A stretch of 64,000 nucleotides of DNA, taken from Pegea sp. RAD2-039. Its lineage: Eukaryota; Chordata; Thaliacea; Salpida; Salpidae. A model generated the notes under the pieces. The model was not told the DNA's origin. It worked only from the letters and a program-made list of their open reading frames with translations, and made no database searches. Positions 52,560 to 62,349 of the stretch are shown here, piece after piece. The translations under genes were made by a program, and so were the position numbers. The stretch covers positions 1,550,001-1,614,000 of the forward strand of contig JAQGEQ010000084.1 in NCBI GenBank assembly GCA_034620365.1. The letters run 5' to 3'. Each line of letters starts with the position of its first letter. Position 1 is the first letter of the stretch.

Positions 52560-53040
52560 TTAGTTTCAAATGGATTCTATCGACTTTTAGTCGAGCAAGC
52601 TTGTTACTAATAATGGCAGTCTTTCTGACCTTAAGAGTGCTGCAGATGTCATCATGGTTGTGGCTATGGCACGGAAGTACTACGCCAAACGAGATTTAAC
52701 TTATAACCGGTAGCTGTAGTTTACCGTGTTGGTCCTACACTTACTAACAAAGCTGAAGTAGATTATCTAGAGTACAGCCAGGGTGGAAACAACTTAGAGC
52801 TTTGCTCAATAACAAAGTTTTGGTTATACTCTGTATTGTCTGGGTAAACCAGAAAAAAGTTTCATGGTCAAGAACTCGATTGTCACTAAACTCAAAAACT
52901 TTAGGTCATTCGGACTACATCATCTCTATACGATCATTCTAACGATGAATGCTGAAACATCTCTGAATGTTGTCGATCCTGTAAAACTATTTAAGCCTAG
53001 CTTTGATTTTGAAACGCTGGCTCATACTCACTAGGAATTG
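52560..53040 (+). pseudogene. Degenerate coding-like segment, identity unknown
   Basis: About 480 bp with visibly higher G+C and codon-like texture than the flanks. On the plus strand several short open stretches follow one another in different frames: SDLKSAADVIMVVAMARKYY before a stop at 52711-52713, then RVGPTLTNKAEVDYLEYSQG, then SFMVKNSIVTKLKNF and NVVDPVKLFKPSFDFETLA ending at 53035. In-frame stops and frame changes prevent a single protein. I do not recognise the sequence. It could be a decayed gene or retroelement ORF, or exons of an unrecognised gene. Confidence 0.3.
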
Positions 53041-53202
53041 ATGGCAATAAACGAGTTGTGGTTACAAATGGTGAAACTGAAAATATAGTTATAAAATTGG
53101 TTTTATTTGATACATGTAAACAATATAAAGTTGCTACATAAAACATGTATATATTTATAAAACATTTAGTTGTTCTTTCTAAAGCACTTAAACCATCCTA
53201 AT

Positions 53203-53526
53203 TTATTTTTTCTTTTCTACTAGCTCCTTTAGCTCGTCAACTTTCAGTTGGAAGACATATAAACTGGATTTCACTTCTTCATCTTTCTCATTAATCTTTA
53301 TCAACAGCGTCTCAATTATCGCTTCCTTATCATTTTGCACACTTCTTTCTTCAGATACTAGTCTGAATCCTTCTCTTATTTCTTTGATGAGAATTTCAAG
53401 ATTGACCTTCTGTTCCTTTTCTAACTGGAAAACTCTTTCTCTAAGATTTTTGTTTTCCTCTGCCATGGAAACCATCTGCTTGTTAATTGTAGCTTTTTCC
53501 AATTTGTAGTCTGATTTATTCTCCAT
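53203..53526 (-). CDS. Small coiled-coil protein, unknown function
   Basis: Single open frame of 107 residues starting MENKSDYKLEKATINKQ. Almost the whole length is Glu/Lys/Leu rich with a heptad-like pattern (ENKNLRERVFQLEKEQ, LKVDELKELVEKKK), so a parallel coiled coil is predicted. There is no signal peptide, membrane segment or domain I recognise. The composition is clearly unlike the surrounding A+T-rich spacer, which supports real coding. On the minus strand an AATAAA overlaps the stop codon (the TAA lies inside it), which would be very close for polyadenylation. It could be an intronless orphan gene, a terminal exon, or a retrocopy of part of a coiled-coil gene. No neighbour suggests a role. 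Confidence 0.5.
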   Translation of the reverse strand: MENKSDYKLEKATINKQMVSMAEENKNLRERVFQLEKEQKVNLEILIKEIREGFRLVSEERSVQNDKEAIIETLLIKINEKDEEVKSSLYVFQLKVDELKELVEKKK

Positions 53527-55871
53527 TTTAATTTGGAATTTGCATACTTTGATAGTTTAACCTCATTTTTCTTATTTCAATTACATTTTATTCAAACTAC
53601 TACTTACTGTTGCTGAAAGAGTTCTATATATTCTATACTTCATCTAGATATTCTAAAATACTTCATTATTTATTTAAATAATTGATAATTTGTTTTTTGC
53701 TGAAAGCTTTGAAATCATTTGTGTATCTTGATCGTATGACTAGTAAATAAAATAATAATAAAACAAACTTATGATTGTTGGTAGTAAGTGTTTAAAGATG
53801 TCAACTTGAAACAGTAGCCTGGGGCTGTGGTTGGTCTTTAAACAAATTTTTTTACAGAATTTATTTTTAGGCAAAGCTAAAATATATTGAAAATAGATTT
53901 AAAGCAAAGCTTTTAAGTTATATAACCTTTTAGATAATGGAAAAGAATTTAAAAATTTTGTTTTTAAAAAGAAAAAAAACATTTATAAAGTAGGAAATCC
54001 ATGTCTAAATATCAAATTCCTGATTCATATTTCAAAAACTTTGTATTATTAATATTTGTCAATCTTTTAAAAACTATTTCTCTATAATGGGGTGCTTAAA
54101 ATAATTTTCTTACAACAAATTATTGAAATATTTATAGATATATTAATTAAGATTAAAAACTGATGATCAGTTTCAAATTCTTTCCTTAGACAATTTTAAT
54201 TTAACTGATTTTAACAACATTTTTTGTGTCACAAATGTAGATATAATTTTTAAATTTCAGTTCTTCACTTTAATATATCTAACAAAACAAAATGCATTAG
54301 ATCTTAAGGCAGTAATAATGATTTAATTTGATAATAATAATTAAATAGTTTTTTATTTCTAATATACCATAGATTCGGAAATTTTTGAATTTTAACTAAA
54401 TCTTGAGTTAAAGCTGTTATGGATCATGATGTAATGAATAGATATAATATAATAGTATAAGTATAATATAATAATTACATTATATATAAAAATTATAACA
54501 TAATAAATATAATGTAATAAGTGTAATGGATCATAGTTATTTAATGTCCTAAAACCTTTTTAATAAAAAGCCATTTTGCACTTATTGCGTAAAGTCTAGG
54601 AGTTAGCACGTTCCACGCTGTCTTTGATTTTTGGTTTTGTAGCTGTATGATTGAGTAGTACATTATTTTACTTTATAAATCAAATGCTTTTAATTTTTGC
54701 AACTATTATTCTACTTTGCCTGTATATAAGATGATAAATAAACTTAAATTTATAACTTGATTTTATTAACTGTCTTGATACACTTTTATGTAAAAAATAA
54801 ATTGCTTTTACCATCTTGTAAAGTAAGAAGATCTGTTTTTTATTTAATTATGAAATTTTATTTTTTCTGAATTCTATTAAATATTGTGAATACTAAATTC
54901 AATTTTGTAAAACACTTCAAAACAGTTATTTCATATTTTATTTTTGTATTTTTAAATTTTGCTTTTTATACTATACTACTGATTTTTATTAATTTTACTT
55001 ATATGAAAATAATATGATAATTAGTTTAATGAAATATATATTATTTAGTAAACTTTTTATCTTGTATTTGTAATTATTGTTTACTTTATTATTATAAGTT
55101 ATAAACTTTTAAAAAAGTTAAATTATTTTTGAATTATATTTTTGTTTTGATAGTATGATTTGAAAATTTTTTGCTTTCTAGTTAATATTTATTTAAAAAA
55201 TATTTATTTTCATAAAAATATTTTTATATTTGTTTAACAATTAATAACAGTTTTATATTTTTTGTGACTACTTGTACTAAGTAGTCAACAAATTTATTAA
55301 TTTCAGGTTTATAAGGATAAATATATTTTATATGTTTGTTTAAGTCTAAATGCTATTATTATACTGATATTTTTTATTCTATTGTTTTATATTAAGATAG
55401 TTATGACTTAGACAAAATGTAGCTTCTATTTTATTCCTTCTAGTTTAATAGAATAATAAAATTAATTTAGATAACTTTTATAATAGCTTAATAATTTTAA
55501 AATTATACTTATACAAATTTTAACTAGAGACTTTGATATTTCTGCTTTTAATTTCTTTGTAGTTTTTTTTTAAATTAATTTTCATTAATGTATATTATTT
55601 TTTATTTTTGGTTAATATATGTTGTTATTTTTTTACATTGCCAGAATCTAAAATATATTCAATGAAACTTTCATTTATATATAATTTTATTCATTAAGTT
55701 TTTTAAATTGAATTTATTATAAATCAAAAAAGTTTGTTATTAATTTATTTATTTAAAACTTGGGTAAAAAATTGTTTTTTGATCATTTTTTGTAAGTGAT
55801 TAAATATTTTTTCTTTAACAGTTCTAATTTTGTATTTTTTGATCTAAGTTATATTAATTAGTATATTTATA
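53527..55871. other. Very A+T-rich intergenic region with simple repeats
   Basis: No gene seen. The segment from about 54430 to 54530 is a degenerate (TAATA)n/(TATAA)n simple-sequence run. The remainder up to the DDX18 start is dominated by T and A runs and should contain that gene's promoter, which has no motif I can single out. Confidence 0.55.
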
Positions 55872-57704
55872 ATGTCTGATAATATGAAAAAAGTGAGGAA
55901 ACGTCTTGCCAAGAGAAAAGAAAGGGGTGAGAAGCTGAAAGAACTTCGTGAAAGGGTCTTGCAGAGTGAGAAAGTTACTCCTGATTTTAATTCCTCTGTT
56001 CAAAAAGATCCTAATGTAAAAGTTATAAAAGTAAAAAAAAGTAAAATTGATTTTAAGAAGAAAGAAGAAATTGAAAAAGATGAGATTAATGAGGAAGAAT
56101 TAGAAGATGAGATTAATGAAGAAGACACCAAAGATGATAAATCAAAAGATGTTGAAAGTGAAGAAAAAAATGATGAAGATGATGAAAAACATGAAGATCA
56201 ATCTTCCTCATCAATGCAAGCAGTTCCATCTAATACTGAAGTAATTGATACTTCTTTTTCGTCTCTTGAAAAGCTTGGTGTTAGTGATTTGACATTAAAA
56301 GCAATATCAGATCTTGGATATCCAAACATGATGGAAATACAAGCTAAGTCAATTCCCCCTTTATTAAAAGGTAGAGATTTATTAGCAGCCGCTAAAACTG
56401 GAAGTGGTAAGACCCTTGCGTTTGTGATACCAGCGATCGAACTATTATACAAATGTAAGTTCATGCCTCGTAATGGAACAGGTGCTATTATAATTTCACC
56501 AACTCGTGAATTAGCGATGCAAATATACGGAGTCCTTCAAGATGTGATGAAGTATCATTGCCAGACTTATGGATTAATTATGGGGGGTAGCAACCGATCC
56601 CAAGAAGCTCAGAGACTTGCTAAAGGGGTCAATATCCTTGTAGCTACTCCGGGAAGACTTTTAGATCATTTACAAAATACTCAGCAGTTTATGTTTCGAA
56701 ATCTTCAGTGTTTGATCATTGATGAAGCTGATCGGATATTAGAAGTTGGTTTCGAGGAAGAAATGAAACAAATTGTTCGTCTTTTACCAAAGCGCCGTCA
56801 AACAATGTTGTTCTCTGCAACTCAAACTAAAAAAACTGAAGATCTTGCGAGAGTATCCCTGAAAAAGCTGCCGCTTTATGTTGGTGTTGATGACAAGAAA
56901 GTTACTTCAACAGCAGATGGCTTGGAGCAAGGTTACGCAGTTTGTCCATCTGAGAAACGATTCTTAGTTCTTTTCACATTCCTCAAACGAAACATGAAGA
57001 AGAAGATCATGGTGTTCTTATCCTCTTGTATGAGTGTTAAATTTCATTACGAGCTTCTTAACTACATCGATATGCCTTGTTGGTCGATTCATGGGAAGCA
57101 GAAGCAAGCGAAACGAACCAACACTTTCTTCAACTTTTGTAATGCTCAAAACGGCATCTTACTTTGTACTGATGTTGCTGCTCGTGGCTTAGATATCCCA
57201 GATGTAGATTGGATCATTCAATTTGATCCTCCAGATGATCCTAAAGAGTACATTCACCGTGTCGGGCGAACTGCACGTGGCGTGAATGGAAAGGGACATG
57301 CCCTCCTGTTCTTGCGTCCGGAAGAGCTTGGCTTTCTTCGATATCTTCGAGATGCAAAAGTCCCAGTGAATGAATTTAAATTTTCCTGGGAAAAAATTGC
57401 AAACATTCAAACACAATTGGAAACTCTTATATCTAAGAATTACTTTTTAAACAAATCAGCACAAGAAGCGTTTAAGTCTTATATCAGATCTTATGCTTCT
57501 CATTCACTGAAAAGTATCTTTAATGTTGAATCTTTGGATTTGAAAAAAGTTGGAAACAGTTTTGGGTTTGATTCTCCACCATTTGTTGACATCAACGTTC
57601 ATAGTAAGAAGAATGCCAAATTCCAACGAAGAAATTCTCAATACAAGAACCAACAGAATAATAAATTCGCCAAGTCAGGGAAGAAGTTCCGGGGCACTTC
57701 TTGA
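55872..57704 (+). CDS. DDX18: DEAD-box ATP-dependent RNA helicase DDX18/Has1
   Basis: Nucleolar RNA helicase of the Has1/DDX18 group, which acts in pre-rRNA processing and release of snoRNAs during ribosome assembly. One uninterrupted frame of 610 residues. The first 130 residues are a charged Lys/Glu/Asp-rich extension typical of the group. Then come: Q motif region ([29 protein letters not shown]); motif [10 protein letters not shown] near residue 175; Ia [12 protein letters not shown] plus [12 protein letters not shown]; motif [22 protein letters not shown] near 284; motif III FSATQT; motif [20 protein letters not shown]; motif [14 protein letters not shown] near 462. [17 protein letters not shown] and [12 protein letters not shown] are the C-terminal hallmark of Has1/DDX18. 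A basic Lys/Arg/Asn tail follows. All catalytic motifs are intact. It is intronless, unlike its intron-rich neighbours. AATAAA follows 31 bp after the stop. Confidence 0.97.
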   Translation: MSDNMKKVRKRLAKRKERGEKLKELRERVLQSEKVTPDFNSSVQKDPNVKVIKVKKSKIDFKKKEEIEKDEINEEELEDEINEEDTKDDKSKDVESEEKNDEDDEKHEDQSSSSMQAVPSNTEVIDTSFSSLEKLGVSDLTLKAISDLGYPNMMEIQAKSIPPLLKGRDLLAAAKTGSGKTLAFVIPAIELLYKCKFMPRNGTGAIIISPTRELAMQIYGVLQDVMKYHCQTYGLIMGGSNRSQEAQRLAKGVNILVATPGRLLDHLQNTQQFMFRNLQCLIIDEADRILEVGFEEEMKQIVRLLPKRRQTMLFSATQTKKTEDLARVSLKKLPLYVGVDDKKVTSTADGLEQGYAVCPSEKRFLVLFTFLKRNMKKKIMVFLSSCMSVKFHYELLNYIDMPCWSIHGKQKQAKRTNTFFNFCNAQNGILLCTDVAARGLDIPDVDWIIQFDPPDDPKEYIHRVGRTARGVNGKGHALLFLRPEELGFLRYLRDAKVPVNEFKFSWEKIANIQTQLETLISKNYFLNKSAQEAFKSYIRSYASHSLKSIFNVESLDLKKVGNSFGFDSPPFVDINVHSKKNAKFQRRNSQYKNQQNNKFAKSGKKFRGTS

Positions 57705-57734
57705 TGACCATCTTTCTTGTCGTGACTTTTCGTG

Positions 57735-57740
57735 AATAAA
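57735..57740 (+). terminator. Likely DDX18 polyadenylation signal
   Basis: AATAAA starting 31 bp after the DDX18 stop codon. A T-rich segment follows. Confidence 0.6.
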
Positions 57741-57881
57741 TTTGTTTGTAGATTCAATTTTATTTTTTTAATCGAAAAAATAGTGAAAGCCTAGTTTGGA
57801 ATTATTTGACAAGTATTTATTTGTACAAATTTGTTTATATTAAATTATTCAATCGTTTTCGAATTCACTTATTTATTTTGA

Positions 57882-58090
57882 AAGCAAAAGTCAACTGCCT
57901 CCAGAGAGAATCGAACTCTCGACCCCTGGTTTACAAGACCAGTGCTCTAACCCCTGAGCTATGGAGGCTGATATTCTCGTTCATTAAATTATAATGAAAT
58001 TTGTGAAAGTCAGTTTGTTGTTATTTTGTCAAGTGCTTTCTTTTGTCAAATTCAGTAACTTCAAAATCAGTTGGTTCAAAATCGTGGATT
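57882..58090 (-). repeat. tRNA-Thr duplication unit, copy 1
   Basis: Includes the tRNA, its TTTT-bearing 3' flank and about 120 bp of conserved 5' flank. It shares this with units at 59340-59524 and 60300-60493. Compared with the other copies it has an extra 17-19 bp (GTGCTTTCTTTTGTCAA) next to a similar TTTTGTCAA, a short tandem duplication. Confidence 0.85.
57897..57968 (-). tRNA. tRNA-Thr (anticodon UGU), copy 1
   Basis: 72-nt cloverleaf on the minus strand. The acceptor stem GCCTCCA pairs perfectly with TGGAGGC. The D arm holds TAGCTCAGGGGTTAGAGCA (A box), the anticodon arm CTGGT-CTTGTAA-ACCAG gives anticodon TGT, and the T arm GAGAG-TTCGATT-CTCTC carries the B box. The 3' flank on the minus strand has TTTT about 8 nt after the gene (pol III terminator). 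A TATAAT-like sequence lies about 20-25 bp upstream. No intron; CCA is not encoded. Confidence 0.97.
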
Positions 58091-58850
58091 TTAATGATAA
58101 GATAAAAATACTACACCGCATAAGTAAATGTAGTATAATGACAATTATTTTAATGATAACAGTTTTAGTAATTGCTGGTAAATAGTGAGGATATATCATT
58201 TTATTATATTATTTTGGGATAGACAGTTACCAGTAGTGTTGGCTTATTATTAAAGTTTAGTGCAGTTATATTTCTAAGGATAAAATATGTTTTTGGACAT
58301 TTATATTGGTCAAATATTCAAAAATATATGATACTTTTTTATATTAAAGGAATAATTTTGTCAAAACTAAACTATTTTTTATATATTTATAATATTAAGA
58401 AAAATTAAACGATTTTTGATGTATTTTCTTACTAAGTGAAAAACTGAGAATTTAAAAATATCACAGCAGCTGAAGATAGAGGTGATATCTTCGTATCTGC
58501 AGTGTTCAAGGCCTTCAGGTTCAAAATCTTCATTAGCCACTAAATCTAGACCTTCTAGTTTAGGATCGATTTTACATTTTAAAAATAATTAACATATTGA
58601 TAGTCTATAAGAGCTGAATTTTTTATGGTTAAAAATAGAAGAATTGTAGAAAGACTTGGCCATTAAATATAATCAGAGGATAAACCTCTTAATACAAAGG
58701 GATGTTTTTCGAATACTGACGATTGCAAATATTGTAAATTAACTGGTTTTTTGCGTTCTATGACTTAAAACAAGCCTTTCACCACATACATATACATTTA
58801 TACATACTCATTACATCTTAATAAGCCTATATCACCTGGTACATTGGTCA

Positions 58851-58945
58851 GAGCAAATTTTTTCTCATACCGCACAATTAGTACTTGGAACCAGCTGCCA
58901 TCAGACATTGTCATGTCGGAGTCGCTCGCGTTGTTTTAAAAGAAG
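58851..58945 (+). mobile_element. C-terminal fragment of a non-LTR retrotransposon (LINE) ORF2
   Basis: The plus strand reads RANFFSYRTISTWNQLPSDI, then VMSESLALF, a stop codon (TAA) and KKLNRY. The pattern FF..R....WN.LP...V...S...F...L is the usual end of jockey/CR1/L2-type reverse-transcriptase ORFs. One in-frame stop replaces the residue after LALF. Upstream, 58640-58690 may continue the element in degraded form, but I could not follow it. The fragment is a dead 3' end, as expected from 5'-truncated LINE insertion. Confidence 0.65.
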
Positions 58946-59339
58946 TTGAACCGTTATAATATTGCCAACATTGTCATTTGTAAACTGTGATTTTTTTTCG
59001 TTCTTATATTATTAACATTTCATGTAATTGTTCACTGTTATATGCTTTGAGGACTATCGAAATGTCATGTGTGATATATTCTGCTTTCTATATTTATAAC
59101 TTAGTTGATATTATTTGTGAAAATGTGTTAGTGTGGGAAGTGCTTTATTCAGGTACCCTCCTTCGCATTTATTCAAATAAGTAAGAGAGAAGATATCTAC
59201 AGTTATTTAGACAAGATGTGAAGTATTAGAACTTAACAAGTGGTAGCAGTTATGTATTTTTCCAGTGAATTAATGAAGAATTTTTCCGATATTTTTTCCA
59301 TGGGCTAAGGTGGGTTAGAACACAGTAGTTAATTACTTT

Positions 59340-59524
59340 TAAGCAAAACTCAACTGCCTCCAGAGAGAATCGAACTCTCGACCCCTGGTTTACAAGACCA
59401 GTGCTCTAACCCCTGAGCTATGGAGGCTGATATTCTCGTCCATTACATTATAATCAAATTTGTGAAAGCAGTTTGTTGTTATTTTGTCAATTTCAGTAAC
59501 TTCAAAATCGGTTTGTGCAAAATG
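59340..59524 (-). repeat. tRNA-Thr duplication unit, copy 2
   Basis: Shares AAGCAAAACTCAACT on the 3' side of the tRNA and the 5' flank running through GTTTGTTGTTATTTTGTCAA to GGTTTGTGCAAAAT. It differs from the other units by scattered substitutions, while the tRNA body is unchanged. Confidence 0.85.
59356..59427 (-). tRNA. tRNA-Thr (anticodon UGU), copy 2
   Basis: Identical in all 72 positions to the copy at 57897-57968, with a TTTT terminator close to the 3' end and the same 5' flank including a TATAAT-like box. All stems are intact, so it should be functional. Confidence 0.97.
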
Positions 59525-60299
59525 TTAATTGAAGATTTTCAAGAATTTTACAAGGAATGAAAGATGTTAAATTGAATTAACCGTCTCTGGCTACCGTGGT
59601 TATGTGGTTACTGGGCTGACCTACTTTTTAAGGTCAACGTTTTGGTGTCATCAATAAATTATCATTGTATCATCTTCTTGTATATTAAAGAATTCCATCC
59701 TTAAAATAACATTTTTACAAACTAACCAAAGTTAATATTGATCAGAACTTTGTGACTTAAATAATATGATGGGTTTCTTCAAATGATAAGAACAGATTTC
59801 TTTTATTATAAACAAAGAACAACTGAGAAATGTTGTATCTACCAGCAACCTCTCAGTAATTATCACAATTCTACTTTTCCTACGCGCATATGCCCATTTT
59901 GTCACTTAAAGCTACCTGTGCCGTGTAGTACTCTTTTATTATATAGTTACAATCTATTACAATCCTCAAACTAGTATACTAAATCAAAAGATTAGAAGTT
60001 CTATAAACTTTGTTGATGATGTGGTACGGGCTATAAAAGTATTTTGATGTTTGCTTTAATACCTTATTTTCTTCTGATGTATCAAAGTATTTACAGTTAT
60101 AAGCTAAACTTCTAACCATATTAAATCGGACAAATCATTTTAATTGGCTCAACTATCCTATTTTGTAAGAAGTTTTTTCGACAGGATTGGAATTAGATAC
60201 ATTTATAAACAGAGTCTACACTATCTAAATAAACAAACTTTTATTTGCTTATAAACCAAATAAAAACAACTTCAAAAAATTTAATATTTTTCTAAAGCT
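59525..60299. other. Spacer between tRNA-Thr copies 2 and 3
   Basis: No gene supported. An open frame at 59783-59974 (63 codons, several Cys) has no recognisable motif. The G+C-richer patch near 59578-59650 (TCTCTGGCTACCGTGG) has weak A-box-like texture but does not fold as a tRNA. Confidence 0.4.
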
Positions 60300-60493
60300 T
60301 AAAGCAAAACTCAACTGCCTCCAGAGAGAATCGAACTCTCGACCCCTGGTTTACAAGACCAGTGCTCTAACCCCTGAGCTATGGAGGCCGATATTCTTGT
60401 TTATTACATTATAATGAAATTTGTGAAAGTAGTTTGTTGTTATTTTGTCAAATTCAGTAACTTCAACATCGGTTTGTGCAAAATCGTGGATTG
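60300..60493 (-). repeat. tRNA-Thr duplication unit, copy 3
   Basis: Same unit as at 59340-59524. Its end (GCAAAATCGTGGATTG) matches copy 1 more closely than copy 2 does, so copy 2 appears to have lost or diverged there. Confidence 0.85.
60317..60388 (-). tRNA. tRNA-Thr (anticodon UGU), copy 3
   Basis: Third identical 72-nt tRNA-Thr(UGU). Same cloverleaf, same TTTT 3' signal and same 5' flank. The first flanking base differs from the other copies (C at 60389 on the plus strand, where they have T). Confidence 0.97.
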
Positions 60494-60599
60494 AAAACTT
60501 TTAAGGATTTTATAATCGAATTCAGAACTAAAAACTATCATATACGTTAAAAAAACTTCTGGAAAGATTTACTTTGAAAGTCTCACCATAGTGAGGTTT

Positions 60600-60900
60600 C
60601 TATTAAAGGTTTTATATCAAAATCACTCAGATCGGATCCCCTCCCTCCAGCTCTCATTATAGAAAGATAGAACAGTCATCATGAAGTAAGATCAAAAGAT
60701 CCTCCATCAACCTTCCTGCTCAGAAGGAGATCCCAATCCTCATCATCGTGATTGGTCTGCCGCCATGATTAAATGACGTAGTCAAGATACATCCTTTAGA
60801 AATGATCCCTAAAAGTATGATCTTAACTAAACCACTCAGTACGACGCATTATATCTAAAAACATAAGTTTAGAGTTTGTGGGTGCTCGTGACGTCAAAAA
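60600..60900. promoter_or_regulatory. G+C-richer segment with a CRE-like palindrome, possible promoter
   Basis: Stands out from the A+T-rich flanks. It contains TGACGTCA at 60889-60896 (the consensus CRE for bZIP factors), a half site near 60774, and ATGGCGGCAGACCAATCACG on the minus strand, which includes a CCAAT-like element but opens only seven codons. I see no gene that it clearly drives. It may be an unrecognised promoter or first exon, or chance. Confidence 0.25.
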
Positions 60901-61599
60901 ACGAAACTAAATAAAGAGAAAAAGAAAATTATTATTTGAAGATTGTTTTTACATTTATGTTGTAGATATATTTGTTTTTGAAATAATATTATTGATTTTA
61001 GCTAAATTGATAATGTAATAATAAATTTCTTCTTTAATCAACCTCCAATTATCATTTATTTTTAAGTCTAAAAACTTCTTGTAGACTTATTCAATTTTTT
61101 TTTAATTATCAAGATTTTAATTTGTTCTTTAATAATATAAAAATGTTTAAACGAATATAAGATGAAAATACTTTATTAAAACAAGAGCTTCCAGGAAAAA
61201 CTGAAGTTTCTCTAACATTAAGGTTAATTCTCACAAGAAGAAAGAAGTTGTCACTAATTATTTTATTTAAAGCATGATTACAGATAACAAGTTATACAAT
61301 TCATGAATCGAACACAAAACAAGATGACAAAATAGAAATAACTTAAAGGTCTCAAGTTTAACAGTTTAAAGAAATAGAAACGCTACAAATATATACCTAT
61401 GCATGAAGAACACTAAATTAGTGTAGAAAATGATGAAATTGGCAGGGTTATCTAACACTTGTTAACAAAGATACTTAGATAAGATTGTTAAACAAAATTT
61501 CAAAGGAGGTTCAAAGGATGAAGTGAAGAATTCACGAAGAGGATTTCAAACCATTAATTAAAAAGTTATTAGTCTACCGGAGTTATGAAAATTATTGAG

Positions 61600-62340
61600 T
61601 AGGTTAATTTTTAACGAAGAAGCTATGAAGACTTATGAAAGCCGTCTTTATAAAAATCACTAATTTTAGGATGAATAAAACATTTATAATTTTAAACAAT
61701 AGTACAAGGTGGGAGAAAAGGCGTCCATGACTGAATATTAAGATTTGAAGGACGTATTTTCTTAGAGAAAAGAGGTTTCCCAATAAATAATTTTTGAATC
61801 GATTCAAGAATATATTTTTTAGGGTGAAGACTCCATACGGAAGAGTTGAACTCTAGCTTGAGGCGGATGTATGTGGTGCTGAGTTTAAACAATAAATAAA
61901 ATAAATACTTCTTGTCTTAAAAGGTAGAAGTAACTGAACCAATTCAAAATAAGTAGTTTACATGGTGAACGTATCATGGGATATATCCAAGTATTTAATG
62001 ACAAGGTGTTAAACAATTTTAGTGTTGCTTAAGTAGAAATCAGATGAAATTCGGTTAAAGTATCAGGGTTTATTTATTTAAGGGTAGGAATATTTGTCTA
62101 GCTAGCTTTAGTTGTCTAGACTGGTGTCACTAATCAGCAGACCCTCAAGAAGATTGAAGAGTAATTGAGTTATTACTCATAAGTTTGGAATTGTCGGCAA
62201 AAATCATTAAATTTCCAGAACTGTTTAGAGTTAAAGAACAGTATACAATATTATTGATATATACATCAAAGAAAAGAAAGCCAATTGTACCTGCTTCAGG
62301 AAGACCTGCAAACCTGGTAAGTGAGTTATTGATGATGATT
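61600..62340 (-). mobile_element. Decayed LINE reverse-transcriptase fragment
   Basis: Read on the minus strand, 62318-62165 gives GLPEAGTIGFLFFDVYINNI followed by LMIFADNSKLMS, matching the RT core GvPQGsilGPlLFl.YINDi and the catalytic FADD box (here FADN). Further on, 61892-61692 gives IRLKLEFNSSVWSLHPKKY and ESIQKLF, matching the thumb-region pattern LVRP.LEY.s.vWsP..kk....E.vQr.F. Stops and frameshifts lie between these blocks. The second Asp of the active site is replaced and the frame is broken, so the element is dead. Degraded sequence may extend to about 62780. This is a jockey/CR1/RTE-like non-LTR element; the clade cannot be set from these remnants. Confidence 0.8.
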
Positions 62341-62349
62341 TGCCTTTGT

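Noticed and set aside
56198..57416. Minus-strand open frames within DDX18 (56198-56464, 57189-57416)
   Set aside because: Shadows of the long helicase frame.
57806..57994. Open frame across tRNA-Thr copy 1
   Set aside because: Antisense read-through of the tRNA gene and flanks. The cloverleaf explains the conserved sequence.
59578..59650. tRNA- or SINE-like patch
   Set aside because: It has some A-box-like bases, but I could not pair an acceptor stem or find a convincing T arm.
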